Below are positions 34,358 through 42,573 of a stretch of 55,769 nucleotides of DNA, one piece after another. The DNA lies in assembly GCA_022013205.1 (NCBI GenBank), contig JAKLQT010000198.1, positions 1-55,769 on the forward strand, read 5' to 3'. Below the pieces are notes generated by a model, which was not told where the DNA came from, made no database searches, and was given only the letters and a program-made list of their open reading frames with translations. The DNA is from Candidatus Omnitrophota bacterium. Lineage in GTDB: Bacteria > Omnitrophota > Gorgyraeia > B26-G9. The first letter of the stretch is position 1, and every line of letters starts with the position of its first letter. The translations under genes were made by a program, and so were the position numbers.

Positions 34358-34732
34358 ATGAGACTAAAAAACATACTAGTTTTGGCCGTGATAACTACCT
34401 GTATTTGTTTGGGATATGTTAAACAGCAGGTTGAGGTCGTAAAACTTAGTTATTCCTTAATGAATAAGGAAAAAAGACTCTGCGATTTGATTGACTATAA
34501 TCGAATTTTATTATATAATAACAGCAGCTTGAAGGCTCCTCAATATTTAACCGGAATGATTGAACAAAATGAATTAAAACTCTCTTTGCCTGATACGGCT
34601 TCTGTGGCAAAAGTAAGGGTAAAAAGAGGAAAACCGGTTCAATTGGCAAAGTCAACTGCTTCAAGCTGGAAAACACGTCTGCTGGATGTATTTGTTCCTA
34701 AAGCCCAAGCGGCACCTGATCTAAGCAGATAG
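34358..34732 (+). CDS. ftsL: FtsL-like cell division protein
   Basis: A 124-residue small bitopic protein at the ftsL position between rsmH and ftsI. It has a short cytoplasmic N-terminus, one transmembrane helix (ILVLAVITTCICLGYV), then a predicted coiled-coil segment (QQVEVVKLSYSLMNKEKRLCDLID) ending in LKAPQYLTGMIEQNEL, the L-x-x-P-x-x-L...A pattern of FtsL. FtsL works with FtsQ and FtsB in the divisome to activate FtsW-FtsI. FtsL sequences are poorly conserved, so the call rests on topology and position. Ribosome binding site AAGGATGGA. Confidence 0.8.
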   Translation: MRLKNILVLAVITTCICLGYVKQQVEVVKLSYSLMNKEKRLCDLIDYNRILLYNNSSLKAPQYLTGMIEQNELKLSLPDTASVAKVRVKRGKPVQLAKSTASSWKTRLLDVFVPKAQAAPDLSR

Positions 34733-34794
34733 ATTTTTCCCGTCTTTAACTAACTATACCAAAAACATTAATTAAAAAAGGATTTTTTCTTGCC

Positions 34795-36486
34795 GTGTAT
34801 AAAAGGGCGCAAAAGGTTCGCCTTGCTATAGTTTATTTATCTTACCTTATTCTTCTTCTGATTATTTTATTCCATTTGTTTAATATTCAGGTTTTAAACA
34901 ATCATAATTATATAAAACTTGCTGACTCGCAGCATCATCTGACTTTAAAACTTTATCCGCAGCGGGGTTTGATCTACGACCGCAACCATAAGGTGTTGGC
35001 ACTGAGTTTAAAAGTTCCTTCCGTGTATGCGGTGCCGCGGGCAATTGTAAATAAGGAAGAGGTTGCAGATGCGCTTTCTTCTGTACTTAGCCTTGATTAC
35101 GATAGTGTGCTGGAAAAACTCAAAAGGGATAAGTCTTTTATATGGATAAAAAGAAGAGTTAGTGACCAGGAAGCGGAAAATATAAAGGCTTTGAAGCTTT
35201 TTGGAGTTGAGATTACCAAAGAAAGTAAAAGATATTACCCGAATAACGGCTTAGCAGCGCATATTTTAGGTTTTGCCGGCATGGATGAGTTGGGCTTAGA
35301 CGGAGTGGAGCTCAAATATAACAGTTATTTAAAAGGCGAACCGGGAAAACGCTCATTATTGCGCGATGCCAAGCAGAGGATGCTCCCTGCCTTTGAATAT
35401 GAGTACATTCCGGCTGTTAATGGATATAACCTCGTGCTTACTATTGATGAGGTTATACAGCATATTGTTGAGCAGACTCTAGACAGGAACATGGAAAAAA
35501 ATAAGGCGCTTGCCGCGAGCGTTGTGGTCATGAACCCGCAAAACGGAGAAATTTACGCGCTTGCCAGCAGGCCGGGTTATGATCTGAATAATTTTGCCAA
35601 GGCAAATGCCGCCTCCCGCCGAAATAGAACAATAAGCGATTATTTTGAACCGGGTTCAACTTTTAAGGTGATCACGGCAAGCGCAGCCTTGGAAGAGAAT
35701 ATCGTAAAAACAGATGACATGTTTTTTTGCGAAAACGGCGCTTATAGTATCTCCCGGCATATTCTGCATGACCATCGCCCGCATGGCAACCTGACCTTTG
35801 TGGAAGTTATAGAAAAATCAAGCAATATTGGTACAGTGAAAATTGCCCAGAAGATGGGCGGGAAAATATTAAATAAATATGTAAAAAAATTCGGCTTCGG
35901 ACAAAAAACAGGCATTGATCTGCCCGGGGAAACACAAGGGTTCCTGCGCCCGCTTGAAAACTGGTCTAAGCTTTCTATCGCGGCAATACCTATCGGACAG
36001 GAGATCGGGGTGAGCGCTATTCAGATGGCAAGAGCAATGTCGGCTGTGGTAAACGGGGGATACACAGTTAACCCGTATATTGTCAGTGAGATCATTGATA
36101 ATAATAATGAAATCATCAAAAGTTTTAAGAATGAGAAGCAAGGGAGTGTAATTAGCGAAAAAACTTCAGCTACCATGAGAGAAATTTTAAAAGGAGTGGT
36201 GGAAAACGGAACAGGACGCGCGGCGAAAATAAAAGACTATGAGGCCGGGGGAAAAACAGGTACAGCGCAAAAAATCGATTCTTCAGGGAAGTATTCACAA
36301 GAGAATTATGTTGCCTCATTTATCGGCTTTACACCGGTTGAAGATCCGCAGTTTGTTATTGCCGTAGTTTTTGACGAACCGCGCCCTTTTTACTATGGGG
36401 GTACGGTAAGTGCTCCCGTGTTTAAGGAAATAGCCGAAAAAATCCTCAAATACATGAATGTACCTAAAACAAAAAAGGATTATTAA
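34795..36486 (+). CDS. ftsI: Peptidoglycan transpeptidase FtsI (PBP3-type)
   Basis: A 563-residue class B penicillin-binding protein with GTG start at 34795. One N-terminal transmembrane helix (AIVYLSYLILLLIILFHLF), a pedestal domain with RGLIYDRNHKVLA, then the transpeptidase domain: S288TFK in EPGSTFK (acyl-ester serine), S342SN, and K487TGT. It cross-links septal peptidoglycan with FtsW as partner. The C-terminus is short and there is no PASTA domain. The gene is followed directly by murE with no gap. The order ftsL-ftsI-murE is canonical. Confidence 0.95.
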   Translation: MYKRAQKVRLAIVYLSYLILLLIILFHLFNIQVLNNHNYIKLADSQHHLTLKLYPQRGLIYDRNHKVLALSLKVPSVYAVPRAIVNKEEVADALSSVLSLDYDSVLEKLKRDKSFIWIKRRVSDQEAENIKALKLFGVEITKESKRYYPNNGLAAHILGFAGMDELGLDGVELKYNSYLKGEPGKRSLLRDAKQRMLPAFEYEYIPAVNGYNLVLTIDEVIQHIVEQTLDRNMEKNKALAASVVVMNPQNGEIYALASRPGYDLNNFAKANAASRRNRTISDYFEPGSTFKVITASAALEENIVKTDDMFFCENGAYSISRHILHDHRPHGNLTFVEVIEKSSNIGTVKIAQKMGGKILNKYVKKFGFGQKTGIDLPGETQGFLRPLENWSKLSIAAIPIGQEIGVSAIQMARAMSAVVNGGYTVNPYIVSEIIDNNNEIIKSFKNEKQGSVISEKTSATMREILKGVVENGTGRAAKIKDYEAGGKTGTAQKIDSSGKYSQENYVASFIGFTPVEDPQFVIAVVFDEPRPFYYGGTVSAPVFKEIAEKILKYMNVPKTKKDY

Positions 36487-37605
36487 ATGAGGGCGAAAGA
36501 GTTTTTATCAGTACTTGCTGAGTTTGAAACACCAGCAAATTTTGAGGATTTTAAAGTCAGGGGATTGAGTATTGACTCGCGAAAAGTTGGGCGCGATTTC
36601 TGCTTTGTTGCCATCAAAGGAACTGATTCCGACGGGCATGATTTCATTAAAGACGCCGCGGCTTTAGGCGCGCGCTTAATTGTTTACGATAAAAAACGGA
36701 AAGATTATGTTGAACACATTGCTTTTAAACTAAATATATTATGCGTCGGGGTGAACAATACAAGGGCAGCGGCCGCAGATTTGGCGGCAGAGTTCTTTAA
36801 TCAGCCGAACAAAAAATTAAAAATAACCGGGATAACAGGAACTAACGGGAAAACGACTGTTTCTTTTCTGCTTGAGCATATTTTTAACAGCAATGAGCGC
36901 AAGAGCGGGCTTATCGGCACAGTGCATTATAAGATCGCGGATCATAAAATCTGCGCAAAAAATACAACACCTGATGCGGTCACTATATGGAATTTGCTTT
37001 ATAATATGGTTGAACATGGCCTTACACATTGCGTTATGGAGGTATCTTCTCACGCGCTCGATCAATCAAGGACAGAGGGGATTGATTTCAGCTACGCCGT
37101 TTTTACAAATATTACTCATGACCATCTTGATTATCATCAGGATTTGGAAAATTACTTCAGGGCTAAAGCCAAATTGTTTCAGGGGCTCATGAGCCATAGA
37201 TATGCCGTAATTAACATAGATGATCCTTACGCAGGGCGGTTAAAACAAAAGACTAAGGCAAAAGTCATGGAATATGCCATAATGAATAAACAAGCAAAGA
37301 TCAGAGCGGAAGATATAAAATTGGGAATTAATAGTACTGAGTTTACCCTGACCGCTCCCGCGGGGTCGATAAAAATAAAAACCAGTATGCTTGGACGTTA
37401 TAACGTATATAATATACTTGCCGCTGCGGCTGTTGCCGTGTTAGAGGGGATTCATCTTGAATCTATATCCGCTGCTATTGAAAGCTTTGAGTGCCCTCCG
37501 GGGCGTTTGGAGCAATTGAAGGTTGATCAGCCGTTCAAGGTATTTGTGGATTATGCCCATACAGATGATGCCCTGAAAATGTGCTCCAGGCTATGCGGGA
37601 ATTAA
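36487..37605 (+). CDS. murE: UDP-MurNAc-tripeptide ligase MurE, N-terminal part (frameshifted)
   Basis: The first 372 codons of MurE, which adds meso-diaminopimelate to UDP-MurNAc-L-Ala-D-Glu. GLSIDSRKVG and GHDFIKDA are in the UDP-binding domain; ITGTNGKTTVSFLLEHI is the ATP-binding loop; EVSSHALDQSR and FTNITHDHLDYH belong to the central domain. The frame goes wrong at the A-run 37576-37579 in FVDYAHTDDALK: reading becomes MCSRLCGN and stops at 37605. One further A would restore the family sequence (ALKNVLQAMRELKPG). Confidence 0.93.
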   Translation: MRAKEFLSVLAEFETPANFEDFKVRGLSIDSRKVGRDFCFVAIKGTDSDGHDFIKDAAALGARLIVYDKKRKDYVEHIAFKLNILCVGVNNTRAAAADLAAEFFNQPNKKLKITGITGTNGKTTVSFLLEHIFNSNERKSGLIGTVHYKIADHKICAKNTTPDAVTIWNLLYNMVEHGLTHCVMEVSSHALDQSRTEGIDFSYAVFTNITHDHLDYHQDLENYFRAKAKLFQGLMSHRYAVINIDDPYAGRLKQKTKAKVMEYAIMNKQAKIRAEDIKLGINSTEFTLTAPAGSIKIKTSMLGRYNVYNILAAAAVAVLEGIHLESISAAIESFECPPGRLEQLKVDQPFKVFVDYAHTDDALKMCSRLCGN

Positions 37606-37964
37606 AACCCGGCAGGATTATCACTGTTTTTGGCTGCGGCGGAAACAGAGATAAGAAAAAGCGGCCCCTTATGGGCCAGGTTGCGTCAGAACTTTCTGAT
37701 TTTTTGGTGATTACCAATGATAATCCGCGCAAAGAGGACCCGGAGATTATTATTGATAATATAGTTTCCGGTTTTCCCGCGGGGTTTACGCGTTACGAGC
37801 GGATAACAGACAGGGAAAAGGCGATTGAAAGGGCCCTGAATTTAGCCGCAGCAGGTGATTTTGTCCTTATTGCCGGAAAAGGGCATGAGACAAACCAGGT
37901 TTTTAAAGACAAGACTATTGAATTTGATGATAAAAAAATAGCATTGGAAATACTTAAAGAGTAA
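37581..37964 (+). CDS. murE: MurE, C-terminal part after a one-base frameshift
   Basis: The rest of MurE in the other frame, 127 codons from the in-frame GTG/CTG region (LQAMRELKPG) onward. GRIITVFGCGGNRDKKKRPLMG is the start of the C-terminal ligase domain, and ITNDNPRKEDPE holds the DNPR motif known to select meso-diaminopimelate over lysine. RITDREKAIERA and LIAGKGHETNQ complete the domain. The two pieces overlap by 25 bases. Since MurE is normally essential, a lost A in the sequence or assembly is the most likely cause; a true mutation or recoding is less likely. Confidence 0.9.
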   Translation: MLQAMRELKPGRIITVFGCGGNRDKKKRPLMGQVASELSDFLVITNDNPRKEDPEIIIDNIVSGFPAGFTRYERITDREKAIERALNLAAAGDFVLIAGKGHETNQVFKDKTIEFDDKKIALEILKE

Positions 37965-37966
37965 CC

Positions 37967-38001
37967 CATAACTCATAACTCATAACTCGTAACTATTAAC
38001 T
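37967..38001 (+). repeat. Heptanucleotide tandem repeat, five copies of NNTAACT
   Basis: Five 7-base units (CATAACT three times, then CGTAACT and ATTAACT) fill the 43-base gap between murE and murF. The same unit recurs at 39945-39986 before mraY. Similar heptamer runs (STRR) are known from some cyanobacterial genomes. Confidence 0.85.
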
Positions 38002-38007
38002 AAAATC

Positions 38008-39447
38008 ATGTTTACAATCGATGAAATTATTAAGGCAACAAACGGCAGACTGCTCTCAGGCTCTTTGGATCTGCGTTTTAGCGGTATATCTATTGATTCG
38101 CGCACGGTTAAAAAAGCAGAGCTTTTTATTGCCATAAGAGGAGCAAGATTTGACGGGCATGATTTCCTGGATAAAGCCCGGGAGAACCAGGCGCACGCGC
38201 TGCTTTTAGACGAAGAATGGGTGCAGGACAAAGGGGATTTACCGCGGCGCTTAGGATTACCTGTAATTGCCGTAGAAAATACAGTGGCTGCTTTGGGTAA
38301 TATCGCCGGATTCCATCGCCGAAGATTCAATATCCCTGTTGTCGCTGTAACCGGTTCAAACGGCAAAACAAGCACCAAAGAGATGATCTCCTCTGTCATG
38401 GGAGTGCGTTTTAAGGTGCTCAAAAGTAAGGGTTCTTTTAATAATGATATCGGAGTGCCGCTTAGCCTGTTGGAGCTTGATTCAAGCCATGAGGCTGCTG
38501 TTCTGGAAATGGGCATGAACCATAAAGGGGAGATCCGAACTCTTTGCGCTATTGCTTGCCCCTGTCTAGCTGTGATCACGAACGTGGCCACCGCGCATAT
38601 GGAATTTTTTAATAGCCTTGAAGAGGTAGCAGAAGCAAAATGCGAAATGCTGGAAAGGCTGGAAAATGATTCCGCGGCTGTTATTAATGCCGATTGCGGT
38701 GTTTTGTACTCCATGGCAAAAGGTTACGGGGTAAATATTATAAGCTTTGGGTTGAAACCAAATAGCTTTTACCGGGCGTCTAATGTTCTATGTGACGCAC
38801 AGGGGGTTGCTTTTACCCTGAATGAAAGATTTACTTTCAGGCTGAATTTACTGGGAGAGCATAATGTCCATAATGCTTTGGCTGCCATTGCCGCGGCAAG
38901 CTTTTTTAAGATTGACCCCGAAGACATAAAAGAGGCCTTAAAACAAGTTTCTATTCCAGGCTTCAGGATGCGCCAGTTTGACAATAACGGTACTAAAATA
39001 ATTGCCGATTGTTATAATGCCAATCCTCATTCTACAAAAGCAGCCCTTAAAACACTGACGCAGATTTATAAGGGCAAAAGAAAAATTTTTGTTTTAGCAG
39101 ATATGCTTGAATTGGGAAGATCAAGCAGGAAGTTTCACGAAGATATCGGAGAATCTGTGGCTATGAATTCAATAGATAAGCTGATAACCGTTGGCCCAAA
39201 TGCCGCTTTTGCCGCAAGTTCCGCGCTTACCTGCGGTATGCAAAAAAGCGATATCGTTGTCTGCGGTAAAAATGAGGAGGTTTTAAATATCCTTCAGAAT
39301 ATGCTTATCAGGGATGATGTAGTGCTGTTTAAAGGCTCCCGGGGAATGCGCCTGGAGGAAATCATTAATCAATTAAGAAAAGATAACGAAAAAATTGCAA
39401 GTGATAAATTAGAAGTAAAAGGGAAAAGCACCTTAGCTCATGGCTGA
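38008..39447 (+). CDS. murF: UDP-MurNAc-tripeptide:D-Ala-D-Ala ligase MurF
   Basis: A 479-residue Mur ligase that adds D-Ala-D-Ala. N-terminal domain with GISIDSRTVKKAELFIAIRG; ATP loop VAVTGSNGKTSTKEMI; MNHKGEIR and ITNVATAHMEFF; LLGEHNVHNALAAIAAA; and C-terminal IADCYNANPHSTKAAL with LADMLELG. The residue pattern and the length are both typical of MurF. Its start follows the heptamer repeat array, and its stop at 39445-39447 lies inside another heptamer array (39436-39463), so its last codons are made of repeat sequence (LAHG). Confidence 0.95.
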   Translation: MFTIDEIIKATNGRLLSGSLDLRFSGISIDSRTVKKAELFIAIRGARFDGHDFLDKARENQAHALLLDEEWVQDKGDLPRRLGLPVIAVENTVAALGNIAGFHRRRFNIPVVAVTGSNGKTSTKEMISSVMGVRFKVLKSKGSFNNDIGVPLSLLELDSSHEAAVLEMGMNHKGEIRTLCAIACPCLAVITNVATAHMEFFNSLEEVAEAKCEMLERLENDSAAVINADCGVLYSMAKGYGVNIISFGLKPNSFYRASNVLCDAQGVAFTLNERFTFRLNLLGEHNVHNALAAIAAASFFKIDPEDIKEALKQVSIPGFRMRQFDNNGTKIIADCYNANPHSTKAALKTLTQIYKGKRKIFVLADMLELGRSSRKFHEDIGESVAMNSIDKLITVGPNAAFAASSALTCGMQKSDIVVCGKNEEVLNILQNMLIRDDVVLFKGSRGMRLEEIINQLRKDNEKIASDKLEVKGKSTLAHG

Positions 39448-39463
39448 TAGCTGATGGCTCATG
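39436..39463 (+). repeat. Heptanucleotide tandem repeat, four copies of GCTSATR
   Basis: Four 7-base units: GCTCATG, GCTGATA, GCTGATG, GCTCATG. The array includes the stop codon of murF. It has the same unit length as the TAACT arrays but a different sequence. Confidence 0.8.
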
Positions 39464-39650
39464 GGAAAGTAGCGAGTAAATATTGAGCGTGCAAATAAAC
39501 GTGTATAGTTTTTTGAGCGAGCGAAGAAAACGTTCGTCCTTCATCTCTAACTCCTAAATAGATTTATAGAAGGGAAGCTAGAGGCAGCAGTATATACACT
39601 TCAAGGGAGAAAAAGTTATTTAAGAGGTGACTCGGGACAAACAGTCAGGT

Positions 39651-39761
39651 GAAATTGTATTTACTCATTCTCGACAGCCGTCCATGGCTGCCTGCGAGGT
39701 AATCAGTCGATTATTACACATCCTTGTAAATCGACTGATTAAAATCCGTAAATGCAATTTC
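39651..39761. repeat. Large nested palindrome in the murF-mraY gap
   Basis: The 568-bp gap 39448-40015 holds no convincing gene. A 14-base outer stem (39651-39664 with 39748-39761, one G-U or mismatch) encloses a CAGCC/GGCTG hairpin and a perfect 13-base stem TAATCAGTCGATT (39700-39712 with 39729-39741). A three-way-junction fold is possible. Around it are copies of a GAGCGAAGAAAA-like motif (about 39527 and 39778) and CGTCCTTC-like motifs, suggesting the debris of a small repeat element. Short open frames across it have no ribosome binding site or recognisable sequence. Confidence 0.65.
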
Positions 39762-39944
39762 CCCTATCTGTTTGATGAGCGAAGAAAAAGTGTTTTCTAT
39801 CTGGGAGTTGGGGTTCGTCTCAATGCTTGTCCGCCATACGTTGTGGAGGGAGCAAAGCGAATGGTCTTCGTCCTTCGTTTTGAAACGTAATAGGCAGAAC
39901 GCAATACTCACGACGCAATACTGTTTTTTAATAACAGGCAACTG

Positions 39945-39986
39945 GTTAACTCATAACTCATAACTCATAATTATTAACTAGTAATT
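39945..39986 (+). repeat. Heptanucleotide tandem repeat before mraY
   Basis: Six 7-base units: GTTAACT, CATAACT, CATAACT, CATAATT, ATTAACT, AGTAATT. The unit and part of the order match the array at 37967-38001 before murF. Confidence 0.8.
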
Positions 39987-40015
39987 ACTAGTAACCGGAA
40001 GATGCAGGCGGGAAA

Positions 40016-41107
40016 ATGTTTTATCATTTTTTATATCCGTTAAGGGATCTATTCTTTGGTTTTAATGTTTTTAAATATATCACATTTCGCATGGCAGGGT
40101 CTGTTATTACCGCCTTTCTCTTAAGTGCCCTTCTTGGCAAAACAGTAATCAGTATGCTGAAAAAACTTAAAATCGGCGAATCAGTAAGAAAAAGCAAAGA
40201 ATGCGCCTCTATTTATGAACACCATAAGGGAAAAGAAGGTACGCCGACAATGGGCGGTATCCTGATATTGGCAGTTATATTCTTGAGTGTACTGTTGTGG
40301 GCGGACCTTTCCAATAAATATATCTGGATTGCTATGGGAGTTACTTTTTGGCTGGGCGTCGTCGGATTCATCGATGATTATATAAAACTGACTAAAAAAG
40401 ATTCGCGCGGCCTTACAGCAGCGGTAAAGCTGACAGGGCAAATGGTGCTGGGACTGATTGTCGGCTTTATTCTTTATCTTGACCCAAATATCGGGGATCG
40501 CCTGGATATCCCTTTTTTTAAAAATCTTATCGTACACCTGGGATCATTCTATGTTTTCTTTGTGGCCCTGGTGATTATAGGAGCTTCTAACGCGGTAAAC
40601 CTTACAGACGGATTAGACGGCCTGGCTATCGGCTGTGTTTTGATTGTGGCCCTTACTTATAGTGCGGTAAGTTATATTACCGGACATGTTAACTTTAGTA
40701 ATTATTTGCAGATTATTTATATCCCTAATTCCGGGGAATTGGCTGTTTTTTGCGCTGCTATATTCGGGGCAGGATTGGGATTCCTCTGGTATAATTGCCA
40801 TCCCGCGGATGTTTTTATGGGGGATACCGGGGCACTTGCTTTGGGCGGGGCTCTGGGCGCAGTGGCGATCCTGATTAAAAAGGAACTGCTTTTGGTTATT
40901 GTCGGAGGAATATTTGTTGCCGAGGCCATGTCTGTGATAATACAGGTTTTTTCTTACAGGCTTCGCGGTAAAAGAGTTTTTCTTATGGCACCGCTGCATC
41001 ATCATTTTCAAATTAAAGGTTGGGCTGAGTCCAAGGTTATATTTAGATTCTTGATTGTAGCGATAGTTCTTGCTTTAGTGGGTCTTTCTACATTGAAGTT
41101 GCGTTAA
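40016..41107 (+). CDS. mraY: Phospho-MurNAc-pentapeptide transferase MraY
   Basis: A 363-residue polytopic enzyme, with about ten transmembrane helices, that transfers phospho-MurNAc-pentapeptide to undecaprenyl phosphate to form lipid I. Diagnostic segments: GTPTMGGILIL, GFIDDYIKLTKK with the DD pair, NAVNLTDGLDGLAIG, VFMGDTGALALGGALG and MAPLHHHFQIKGW (the HHH motif). Length and topology match the family. It starts after the murF-mraY repeat region, with a GCGGGA ribosome binding site. Confidence 0.97.
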   Translation: MFYHFLYPLRDLFFGFNVFKYITFRMAGSVITAFLLSALLGKTVISMLKKLKIGESVRKSKECASIYEHHKGKEGTPTMGGILILAVIFLSVLLWADLSNKYIWIAMGVTFWLGVVGFIDDYIKLTKKDSRGLTAAVKLTGQMVLGLIVGFILYLDPNIGDRLDIPFFKNLIVHLGSFYVFFVALVIIGASNAVNLTDGLDGLAIGCVLIVALTYSAVSYITGHVNFSNYLQIIYIPNSGELAVFCAAIFGAGLGFLWYNCHPADVFMGDTGALALGGALGAVAILIKKELLLVIVGGIFVAEAMSVIIQVFSYRLRGKRVFLMAPLHHHFQIKGWAESKVIFRFLIVAIVLALVGLSTLKLR

Positions 41108-41187
41108 ACCGGGTATTTGAATGTAAGCGTTTAACAGAATACAAACAGATATATCACTCAATACGGCTGTTTGGATTAGGAAGAAGA

Positions 41188-42573
41188 ATGAAAAATATAC
41201 GTAACAAAAAAATAGTTGTTCTTGGCTTAAGCCGGTCAGGTTATGCGGCGGCAATATTGGCTGCTAAAAAAGGAGCAAATGTATATGTCTCCGAGGTTCT
41301 AAACAATAAAGATATTTGCCGCAAAGCTGAATATCTCCGTATACGGGGAATTCGTGTGGAACTGGGAGGACATTCAGAGGATTTTTTTAAAGGAGTAAAT
41401 TTTTTTATTACTTCCCCTGGGATTAAAAATAATACATTCGCGCTTAACTGGGCAAGAAAAAATAAAATTGAGGTTTTTAGCGAAATAGAGTTTGCCAGCT
41501 GGTTTTGCCATGCGCCAATTGTTGCCATAACCGGCTCAAACGGCAAGACTACCGTGGCGACATTGCTGGGTAAGGTTTTTAGAACAGCCGGCAAGCGTGT
41601 TGTTGTCTGCGGTAACATAGGAAATCCTTTTAGCGGCGAATATGCCAAATTTAAAAAAGCTGAAGTTGTTGTACTTGAGGTAAGTTCCTTTCAACTAGAC
41701 TATGTTGAGAGTTTTCGTCCCCGCGTGAGTGTTATTTTGAACATAACTCAAAATCATTTTGATCGCCACCGGGATATGAACGAATATATTAGTGCCAAAG
41801 CAAATATTCTTAAAAAGCAGCGAAAAACTGATGTGAGTATTCTTAATTTTGACGACAATAAAGTTTTTGCTCTGCGAAAAATTACTGATGCAAAAGTATG
41901 TTTTTTTAGTATGAGCGGGAAAAATATAGAAACTTATTTGAGAATATCATACCGCGGATGTTTTTATGATAAGGAGCAGGTGTGGGCACTAAGTAAAGGC
42001 GTGCAGAGTAAACTTTTTAATAAGAGTGATCTTAAAATAAAGGGTGATCATAATATTGAAAACGCGATGGCTGTATATCTCGGGGCATGCGCGATGAAAG
42101 TCAATAAAAACACAATTGTTTCTACGCTTAAAAGCTTCAAGGGGCTGGAACATCGCTGTGAAAAGCTAACTCGCTGTAAAGGGGTTAATTTTGTCAATGA
42201 TTCTAAATCGACGACAGTTGATGCTACTTTTAAGGCGCTGTCCATGTTTAGGGATAAATCGGTTATCCTGGTCTGCGGCGGACGAGACAAGGGCAGCGAT
42301 TTTAAAATAATCCGAGCCCAGATCAAGAAAAAGGCCTGTCTGCTTGTTTGTATCGGAGAGGCAAAATCAAAAATAGCCGGAGCATTAAAGGGCACTACGG
42401 TAATAAAAAAGGCAAAGGATTTACAAGAGGCTGTTAATATTGCCTGGATGATGGCAAAAAAAGAAGACACGATTTTGCTTTCTCCCATGTGCGCCAGCTT
42501 TGATATGTTTGAGAGCTTCGAACACAGAGGAAAAGTTTTTAAAAAAATTGTAAAGGACATGTGTAGAAGATGA
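41188..42573 (+). CDS. murD: UDP-MurNAc-L-Ala:D-Glu ligase MurD
   Basis: A 461-residue Mur ligase that adds D-glutamate to UDP-MurNAc-L-Ala. VLGLSRSGYAAA is the N-terminal nucleotide-binding loop. ITSPGIKNN, AITGSNGKTTVATLLG (ATP loop), VCGNIGNPF, LEVSSFQLDYVESF and LNITQNHFDRH make up the central domain; FVNDSKSTTVDATFKAL and LVCGGRDKGSDF are the C-terminal domain. All are textbook MurD. Four bases overlap ftsW (ATGA), so the two are translationally coupled. Confidence 0.96.
   Translation: MKNIRNKKIVVLGLSRSGYAAAILAAKKGANVYVSEVLNNKDICRKAEYLRIRGIRVELGGHSEDFFKGVNFFITSPGIKNNTFALNWARKNKIEVFSEIEFASWFCHAPIVAITGSNGKTTVATLLGKVFRTAGKRVVVCGNIGNPFSGEYAKFKKAEVVVLEVSSFQLDYVESFRPRVSVILNITQNHFDRHRDMNEYISAKANILKKQRKTDVSILNFDDNKVFALRKITDAKVCFFSMSGKNIETYLRISYRGCFYDKEQVWALSKGVQSKLFNKSDLKIKGDHNIENAMAVYLGACAMKVNKNTIVSTLKSFKGLEHRCEKLTRCKGVNFVNDSKSTTVDATFKALSMFRDKSVILVCGGRDKGSDFKIIRAQIKKKACLLVCIGEAKSKIAGALKGTTVIKKAKDLQEAVNIAWMMAKKEDTILLSPMCASFDMFESFEHRGKVFKKIVKDMCRR

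Noticed and set aside
37576..37579. Programmed -1 frameshift in murE
   Set aside because: The site G AAA ATG gives poor re-pairing after a -1 slip, and no clear downstream stem or pseudoknot was seen. A lost A is simpler.
39627..39890. Open frame of 87 codons in the murF-mraY gap
   Set aside because: It runs across the large palindrome, has no ribosome binding site and no recognisable protein pattern.
37967..39986. CRISPR array
   Set aside because: The units are seven bases long with no spacers of regular length, so they are simple tandem repeats.
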